Assembly: GCA_038049695.1 (NCBI GenBank)
Contig: CP142456.1
Coordinates: 75,043,422-75,107,421, forward strand
Source: Cinnamomum chago
Taxonomy: Eukaryota > Streptophyta > Magnoliopsida > Laurales > Lauraceae
Direction: 5' to 3'
DNA length: 64,000 nucleotides
Below the pieces are notes generated by a model. The model did not search any database and was not told the origin of the DNA. It worked only from the letters and a program-made list of their open reading frames with translations. Positions within the stretch are counted from its first letter, which is position 1, and the number at the start of each line of letters is the position of its first letter. Positions 57,101-64,000 of the stretch are shown one piece after another. The position numbers and the translations under genes are program-made.

Positions 57101-60100
57101 TATTTTTTTCCTTTTATTTTGAGATTTTCTTAATTTTAAGACAACGCTATCTTGGCATTGTTTCTTCTAAATAAAAAAGGGCACTTCCTTTTCCTTCTAT
57201 ATTACTTATTTTCCTTGGTTGATAGCACTATATTAGAATTCCACATTACCATTGTGTCTGGATCCTTACTATTCCATATGTCTTATCTTCTAAAGACGTG
57301 TCTCCACAGTCCATATGTAATGTTCATTTTCTTATCTTCCCTGGATCTTAAATGTCTCTTCAAGGAAAATAATTAATAGTATTTATTTTCCTTATCATCC
57401 GTGAAGATCTTCTATCATTTTTTGTATGAGCAGTGTTCCCCAACACTGGGAGTTTGCCTATAAAACTTCACTTACTTTGGGCCCACCTGGATGCATGACC
57501 ATCAAGGGAGGAGATAAGGAGATGGATAGGTTAGGATGTGGTGGTTTGGGATTATCCACAATACCAGTCCGCTCGAATGATCTTAACCCTTAATCTAGGT
57601 TCTCAAAGTTTGATGGCTTTATATAGTGCAAATGTAGTGTCTTAAAATTAAATGCAGTTAGTTTGGATGGGTGGCAAACAGAAATCCTTTTTGCTAATAC
57701 AAGGGAAGTAGGTGTCTGAACTCTGAAGGGATTGGATTGATCATAACTTGGCCTTATATGAGAAACAACTAACAAGGACACTAAAAAAGCAGATGTAATG
57801 AAGAATTTGCCTTCCTTTTCGTAGTCATCCATGAAAGAGACATATGCAAGTCAGCGAGTGCACTGTGCAGAAGGTTGCACATAAAAAAAAAAAAAGTCTT
57901 GGCACACATTGTAAACGACAGTAGGGATGTATGGATTGATTGTTTGAGTATGCATGTTAATTTATTTTTATTAGATTTTATACCTTTAATTTTTTTTTTT
58001 TTTTTTGTTTTTTCTTCTAATTCAATAGGATTTCTCATTATATTTGTTCTTTCTTACATAAACATATAAAAGTCTAGATATTGAATTATTATTATTTATT
58101 ATTTTTTCAGGTTTACCTTTCTTATATGTGTTTTCATATTTTAATTTTCCTTTCATTACCATTGTTTTATCTTTTTTCTTTTTCTAAAAACTGACTTCTT
58201 TTCTTATTTCATCACATTGATTAGATCCATTGCTGAATCATTTTAATGCATGTAATGTTGTCAATATAGCCTAGCCCTAAAATTGTGCTTCTTGGACAAT
58301 ATAAACCAGTATATCCTTTCTGTTGAACACAGTTTTTTTTTTTTTTTTTGGGCTGAACACAGTTAAACTTGATCATCAACTATTTGTATTTTTATGCTCA
58401 TTACTGAAATGTTGTGTACATGAACAATATACAATTTGGAGCAATCTGGATTGGCATTATTGAGTTCCTATCCATCCCGAAAATGGTTTTGGTATATAGT
58501 ATGTTGACTGTTAAGCAACAGAGACATACAAAATCGATCCTATTCACTTCATTTTGAGGGTTTTGAAAGTGCGTTTGCAAGAATGGCTACTAGTTCCAAC
58601 AACCAATGCACGACGGATGTAACTAACTAAATAAGATAGAACTAGCAAAACTATCTACCAATCACACACCACAAGAAGGCGGACACAAATTTAATGTGGA
58701 AACCCTATCCAGGGAGAAAAACCATGATAAAAAAAATCAATTACTATTGAACGGTTACAAGATATACTTACAGCTCTTTAATCTCAGTCAGTACGTCGAC
58801 CTAAGGATTGTAGTTGTTCTTGCACAACTTCTCCTATTGCCACGACTTCCCCGCCGCGCACTGCTCCCCGTGCTCGATCCTCCTTCAATCACCTTGAGAA
58901 CCAAGATGAACCAATCTTCTACAAAGAAGTAGAAGCTTCAAATCTTCTAGAGCAGCCCTTTAGAATAATTTCTCAATGGCTCTACAAAACAATGAATCTC
59001 TTTTAGGATTATCTCACCTCATAATCAAAGAGCGGAACTTCTTGTCTTGTTTAGGGTTGAGAGCAACACCCTATATATAGCCCAAAATTCGTGCCTTAGT
59101 AACACACAAATAAAACTCAAAGTGGGAAACAAAGTCTCAAAAGGAAACAATTCCGTGTAGCAATTCTGGAGACTTCACAGTTCGCACTATCCGATCGATC
59201 GGACCTCGTAAATAACCGAGGCATGTCAGCCATCCGATTGATCGGATCCTCGTGGGTTCCCCCGGACTTCTTCTTTTTCTTCTCTTTCTTCGCTTTAGAT
59301 CTTTCGGCGAGACAACCACAATCCATTCTAAAATAAAACAGAAAATACTACTCAATGGACCTAGAGTTTTGTCCAACCCATGAATTAGCCAACACAATAA
59401 AAATCCTAACAGGTTTATTTTAAATAGAGTACAAATTGCAATGATAAATGAGCAGTATTTGAACTTCTCCAATCTTATTGTAATCTAACTAGATAATATC
59501 AATCCTAATAGATACACAGTCAATACATAAACTTCTCCAATTAACTCTTCTTCTCACCAACAACCCCCCCCCAACCAACCAACAACCACACTCGAATGGA
59601 TCTGGCAGCATGGCATGACAGATGAAGGAGAAGATTGTTTGATGCTGTACGGACCAGGCCCAAGAGTGTAACTGGGCCTACAGATTGACCCAGAGGTCAG
59701 CCCGGTCATTGGGCCTATGGGCTGAACCCAATAGACCGGGGTTGACCTCTGGGTCAACGTGTAGGCCCAGTTACTTTCTTGGGCCTGGTTCGCACTGCAT
59801 CATTGTTAGTGCGGATAAAGCAGGAAATTCTGGTGTTAATGAAGATGCAATCTAACCCAGACAAATTATCGGATGTAGATCTTACGGCTGCTGATCAGAA
59901 TCATCGCTTGCATGATGGGAAGATGGCACGGGACCGATGGTGCAAATGACATGTAGACAAATGCACACGGTGATAAGATCAGAAGACAATTGATCGAATT
60001 TGGAAATTTGATTCAAAACCATATGATAAAGAGTTAAAGATCTAATCCAAAGACAAAATACACTAGATCCAAATGGAGAGGCCATGAGATTAAGGTTCCA

Positions 60101-61176
60101 CGGCGGAACAAGTAGATGATCAAATACTAGATCTGATCTAGATTCAAATTATCAAACCCAATTCGAATTGGACAAACAAATTATTCGAACGAAAGACATG
60201 ATTGAATATAGATGATCGGATTCCAAAATCCAATCCAAACACAAATACGATAGATCCACATGTAAAAGCCATGAGATGATGACCCATGGCTGAACAAGGT
60301 TAGAGATGAAAATGCAAGTTGAAGATCTAGTATCATCCCTGATCTAATTTGAAGAAACATGACCTGATTAAAAAATCTAATTCAAAGACAGATGATCAAA
60401 CCTATAGGTACAGTGATCTGATCCAAAAATGCAAGATCGAGTTAGGAAGCAGAAGAATACATTAGGAGAAGCCAAAGACAAACAATCAAATTCATGAAGA
60501 GAAGATATGATCCAATGATGAATGATCAGATTTTGCAAGCTGTATGATCAACTATCAAGATGACAATCAGGTCTAACATGAAGTAGCAACTGACATTTTA
60601 GGTGAAGGGCTACAATAGACAGTGGATGTCGCAATATGACAAATCAAATACATGATAGGAGCTCAGAACAGCAGCAAGGCATAGCAACAAAGAGATTTGA
60701 AAGGCAAGAAAGTTGCAACAAGCCAACAACAATGCAAGTTCTAGTTCAGTCAGTAATGAAAAGATTCACATCCGCTGGCAGGTTGGTGGGATGCAGCTGA
60801 GACTACTCGACGACAGCAGCGACAAGCGTATAGTTGTCATCCATGAGTTCTACAGTAGTATATGAAGAAGATCATAGCATTGGAACTTTCATGGCAGTTT
60901 TAAGAAGTCAGAAGATATAGGCAAGTCATCCCAATAGAGCTGATGTACCCGATAGACTGGCTCGGATACCATGTTAGTTAAGCAACAGAAACTTCCACAA
61001 AATCGATCCTATTTGTTTCATTAAGAGAACCCATATAAAGATTATAATCTGCCAAGTATAAAAGATAATACTTCTCCAATCCTGCCATGATCTAACTAGA
61101 TAATATCAATCCTAATAGTTAAACAACCAATACATCAACTTCTCCAATTTTATTATATGCACACACACACACACAC

Positions 61177-61211
<35 letters not shown>

Positions 61212-61406
61212 TCCTATGCACACACACACACGATCCTATGCGCGCACACACACACACACACACGACCTATGCGCGCGCGCACACACACACACGATCCTAT
61301 GCACACCTTGTGTGCACACATGATCCTATGCACACCTTGTACACACACACACATGATCCTATGCACACCTTGTGTGCACACATGATCCTATGCACACCTT
61401 GTGCGT

Positions 61407-61452
<46 letters not shown>

Positions 61453-63028
61453 TGTGTGCACACATGATCCTATGCACACCTTGTGCGCACACACACACAC
61501 ATGATCCTATGCACACCTTGTGCACACACACACACATATGATCCTATGCACACACACACACGCGCACATGATCCTATGCACACCTTGTGCGCACGCACAC
61601 ACACACACATATGATCCTATGCACACACACACACACGCACACCTTGTGCGCACGCACACACACACACATATGATCCTATGCACACCTTGTGCGCACGCAC
61701 GCGCACACACACACACATATGATCCTATGCACACCTTGTGCACACGCACACACACACACATATGATCCTATGCACACCTTGTGCTTAGTGTGCACACACA
61801 CACATATGATCCTATGCACACCTTGTGCTTAGTGTGCACCCATAATGGGGCCCACCTGATGATCCATCCAAGTGAACCCAAAAAGAAACCCACCCTATTA
61901 GTTCACATGCCCCCTGGGCTTGCACCCATGCGAATGGACTGGATTGTTGGATAGACTGTACGCCAATGCGGATGGATTGAACTTGTGGGCCATAGATGAT
62001 AGGGAAAGGATGATTGGCTGAGGCTGATTTTTTGTACATAGGAGGGCACCAGATCTTCAAATCCCACTAGGTCCCATGCCGAGGTGGGCTAACAGGTGGG
62101 CTCCACAGCGCTTTCTGTGCGCACCTTGCACATAGGATCTGGGTGCATGCGTGCGTGCGTCATATGATCCATAATGAATTATCCTACTAGGCTACTATAT
62201 TCTAGTATATCTAGCATGGTACAGTGACCAAGTAATGTTTGCCTGTTATCTTTCAATAGTTAAGGAAATGGGTATTGTGGGAGCTGCAATGCAGATGATC
62301 CTAATGAGTTATCATACTAGACTACTATAATTAACTATATTCTAGTATATCTATCATGGTACAGTGACCAAGTAATGTTTGCCTGTTATCTTTTAAGAGT
62401 TAAGGAAATGGGTATTGTGGGAGCTGCAATGCAGATGATCCTAATGAATTATCCTACTAGGCTACTATAATTAACTATATTCTAGTGTATGTACAGTGAC
62501 CAAGTAATGTTTGCCCGTTATCTTTTAAGAGTTAAAGAAATGGGTATTGCGGGGGATGCAATGCAGTTGTTCGGGCATATCAATGACTTCTTGACAACTT
62601 ATTGTTATCATCATCAAATTCATTATCATAATCGAAGCATTATCCTGTCAGGATGGGATCAGGTTTGGGAGTTCTACTAAACTCGATTTGGTTCTCAAAG
62701 CATGAAATGTTTTTTTTAATAGTCGACCATCAATGATGGAACCCTTCTCCCTTACCGAACCTTCTACAAGGTGTATCTTGCAATCAGTCTTCATTTTTAT
62801 TTTTTTATTTTAAAGATTCTGAACAACTGAGCCTTTTCTATTTGGGTTAGTGTCCTCATTCATCATTCTTTATAATTTGTGAACTTGTAAGGTGTTTAGT
62901 TGCATTTGGATCCAACTAAATCCTGTTCATCATTGCAGTCCAAGAAAGCAAAACGGAGGCTTCGAAAGCCAGAGATTGTTCCTGCTGCTTATGCAAAGGT
63001 AATGAAGAAGCTCAACTTCTGTGGCTAG
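54183..63028 (+). CDS. Mitochondrial large-subunit ribosomal protein bL35m
   Basis: A nuclear-encoded bL35-family protein of the large ribosomal subunit. Exons: 54183-54404, 54518-54621, 54814-54898 and 62939-63028, all GT-AG, giving 501 nt and 166 residues. Exon 1 (about 74 residues, MMQRWCGKSRLSAAISAIE...) is rich in Arg and Ser with few acidic residues, as expected of a mitochondrial targeting extension. The L35 core follows: SPMTPVTSKLKKTKIKAYSS, then YKFRFRTMNDGKIRRWREGK, RHNAHLKSKKAKRRLRKPEI and VPAAYAKVMKKLNFCG. The KIRRWREGKRHNAH block is the family signature. ATG 54183 was chosen because the open frame further upstream (from 54003) has weak composition and crosses a probable leader. 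Intron 3 is about 8 kb, against introns of 113 and 192 bases before it, and is filled with repeats. Mitochondrial rather than plastid location is inferred from the presequence. Confidence 0.9.
54899..58508. other. bL35m intron 3, left part; no exon or element bounded
   Basis: AT-rich sequence with T-runs near 55090, 57990 and 58331. No conserved protein similarity was recognised on either strand. Open frames such as 57152-57376 are low-complexity hydrophobic readings. Confidence 0.45.
58509..61146 (-). mobile_element. Non-autonomous LTR retrotransposon in bL35m intron 3
   Basis: Two related LTR-like blocks start TGTTA...AAGCAACAGA (58509 and 60972) and end AACTTCTCCA (59539 and 61146). Both contain CAAAATCGATCCTATT and TAACTAGATAATATCAATCC. 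Next to the right copy, 60960-60971 reads GCTCGGATACCA. On the minus strand this is TGGTATCCGAGC, one mismatch from the initiator-Met tRNA primer site TGGTATCAGAGC. Next to the left copy is a purine-rich tract on the minus strand (GTGAGAAGAAGAG). The element therefore reads right to left. The left LTR is about 850 bp longer than the right (175 bp), by insertion in one or deletion in the other. No gag or pol was seen, and no target duplication was found. Confidence 0.6.
59641..59802. repeat. Large hairpin inside the LTR element
   Basis: Arms of about 74 bases (59641-59714 and 59727-59802) are inverted copies with a few mismatches around a 12-base loop. Pairs include GGACCAGGCCCAAGAGTGTA with its counterpart TTACTTTCTTGGGCCTGGTT. 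It is GC-rich relative to its surroundings. Confidence 0.75.
61157..61830. repeat. Compound CA-rich satellite with GATCCTATGCACACCTTG units
   Basis: Runs of (CA)n, with some (CG) steps, alternate with the phrase ATGATCCTATGCACACCTTG(T)GTGCACA. At least a dozen GATCCTATGC occurrences fall between 61209 and 61818. Spacing varies with the length of the CA run (about 30-70 bp). The long histidine/threonine-type and cysteine/valine-type open frames across it are artefacts of the repeat. Confidence 0.9.
62165..62570. repeat. About 135-bp tandem repeat, three copies
   Basis: The word ACAGTGACCAAGTAATGTTTG recurs at about 62221, 62361 and 62492, with GTTAAGGAAATGGGTATTG following each time. Copies are separated by TAATGA(A/G)TTATC(C/A)TACTAG. 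Differences are few between copies 1 and 2 and more numerous in copy 3. It lies just before the last bL35m exon. Confidence 0.8.
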
Positions 63029-64000
63029 GATAATCAGATGCTGAAAGACGGAAGGAATACAATAAGATTTTTGTTAGAGTAACATATTTTGAATCTTTGA
63101 AAGAACATGGCCCTGTGTAACTGTGATGATTAGAGAAATAGAGAAGAGTCGCATATCCTTGTGACTAAAAGTGTGCAAACACTTCTTGATTGGGCAATCT
63201 CTTGTTACTAACCCAAACTGCCAAGAGAAGTAACTGTCGTCTCCTTGATAGGTTGTATTTTTTTTTTCTGCCATTTCTTTCTTTATATGCATATTACATT
63301 ACGAGTCATTGTTCGATTCAAATTGCCTATATAAATCCACCTGAGTGGGCCGTACTAGGGAGCCACTTTAATCTTGAATGTGGTTCATGTGCTGGTGTGT
63401 AGATGCCATGAAGAGGTAAAAAAAGGTCGGTTCCAGTTTTCTTTCTCAAAAAAAAAAAAAAAACAAACAAACTGAGTGCATGTTTTCGATGCTTGGATTT
63501 CTCTTATCATGAATTTCTATTATCTCTTGGTTTCTAGATTTCTTTGATTTCTGGTGAAGAAATTTCTGTTTAGATGATGATGGAAGTATATCTGAAATCA
63601 AATTTATTTTTAAACCAAAGAAATATTTTGTTTGGATGAGTCTTGAAACATTTTTAAGGAAAGGGGTTTAATGATTGTTGCATTTAAATTTCTTTCTCCT
63701 TACCTGACGTACATGCACCATCTAAGAACAAGCACACGTACATATGCAGCTATGGTTTTGGAAGTATCTAATTCCTCTCTACTAGAATTCATGCAAGCTG
63801 AGGATTCTCTCTCTCTCTTTTTTTTTATTAGCTTTTCAAGGTGTACAGGGGTTAGGGAACAACATAAATCTTCAATATATCAGAAGCCTTTTTTGGATTC
63901 CTGAAACTCTGGTCACCTGGTAACTCAAAGTGCCTGGAATTCCCATGTAGATCAGGTTATCTACATCCCTAGTGCTACTGTTTGGAGTTTGGATTCCTCT
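63029..64000. other. 3' flank of bL35m; no further gene seen
   Basis: Probably the bL35m 3' UTR and downstream sequence. It has T- and A-runs at about 63250 and 63448-63463 and no conserved coding sequence. The terminal 200 bases hold nothing recognisable. Confidence 0.45.

Noticed and set aside
61157-61765. Long His/Thr-rich and Cys/Val-rich open frames on both strands
   Set aside because: They are translations of the CA/TG satellite. Open frames on both strands follow from the repeat, and there is no start context or conservation.

Overview
The window is nuclear DNA of a flowering plant. The evidence is five intron-rich genes for conserved plant proteins, including the Calvin-cycle enzyme phosphoribulokinase with a chloroplast transit peptide, set among non-LTR, SINE, LTR, hAT-like and Mutator-like repeats. 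I cannot name the species from the sequence.

Layout. 1-1586: two degraded LINE 3' ends in tandem. 4487-6009 (minus): the first three coding exons of an AE7/MIP18-type cytosolic Fe-S assembly factor, with an apparent U12-type intron. 6801-15800: no host gene found; transposon-rich, with a SINE just upstream of AE7, Mutator-like elements with long inverted repeats, hAT-like MITEs and a small foldback element. 15961-24447 (plus): a complete 12-exon SCAMP gene with a LINE remnant and MITEs in its introns. 27249-30709 (plus): a complete 5-exon chloroplast phosphoribulokinase. 32057-37793 (minus): a 6-exon peroxisomal-type 4-coumarate:CoA ligase-like gene, intact except for one extra base in exon 1. 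38047-40585: a solo LTR about 250 bp upstream of that start codon. 41224-45100: tandem repeats and an hAT-like element. 46217-51862 (minus): a complete 6-exon KDEL receptor (ERD2). 54183-63028 (plus): a 4-exon mitochondrial ribosomal protein bL35m whose last intron, about 8 kb, holds an LTR element, a large hairpin and a CA-rich compound satellite.

The genes do not form a pathway or cluster. They are independent housekeeping or metabolic genes: Fe-S protein maturation, membrane trafficking (SCAMP and ERD2), carbon fixation, acyl-CoA activation and mitochondrial translation. ERD2 and bL35m diverge from a shared 2.3 kb intergenic region. Exon boundaries were read by eye from splice sites and family conservation. 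For SCAMP, PRK, ERD2 and bL35m the summed exon lengths are exact multiples of three (278, 407, 215 and 166 residues). For the CoA ligase the sum is one base too long, which independently confirms the frameshift.

No novel multi-gene system was found. The most interesting items are the probable AT-AA U12 intron in AE7, the frameshift plus altered nucleotide-binding residues in the CoA ligase, a Mutator-like family sharing a subterminal GATATC palindrome, and a MITE whose empty target site survives in a nearby duplicate.
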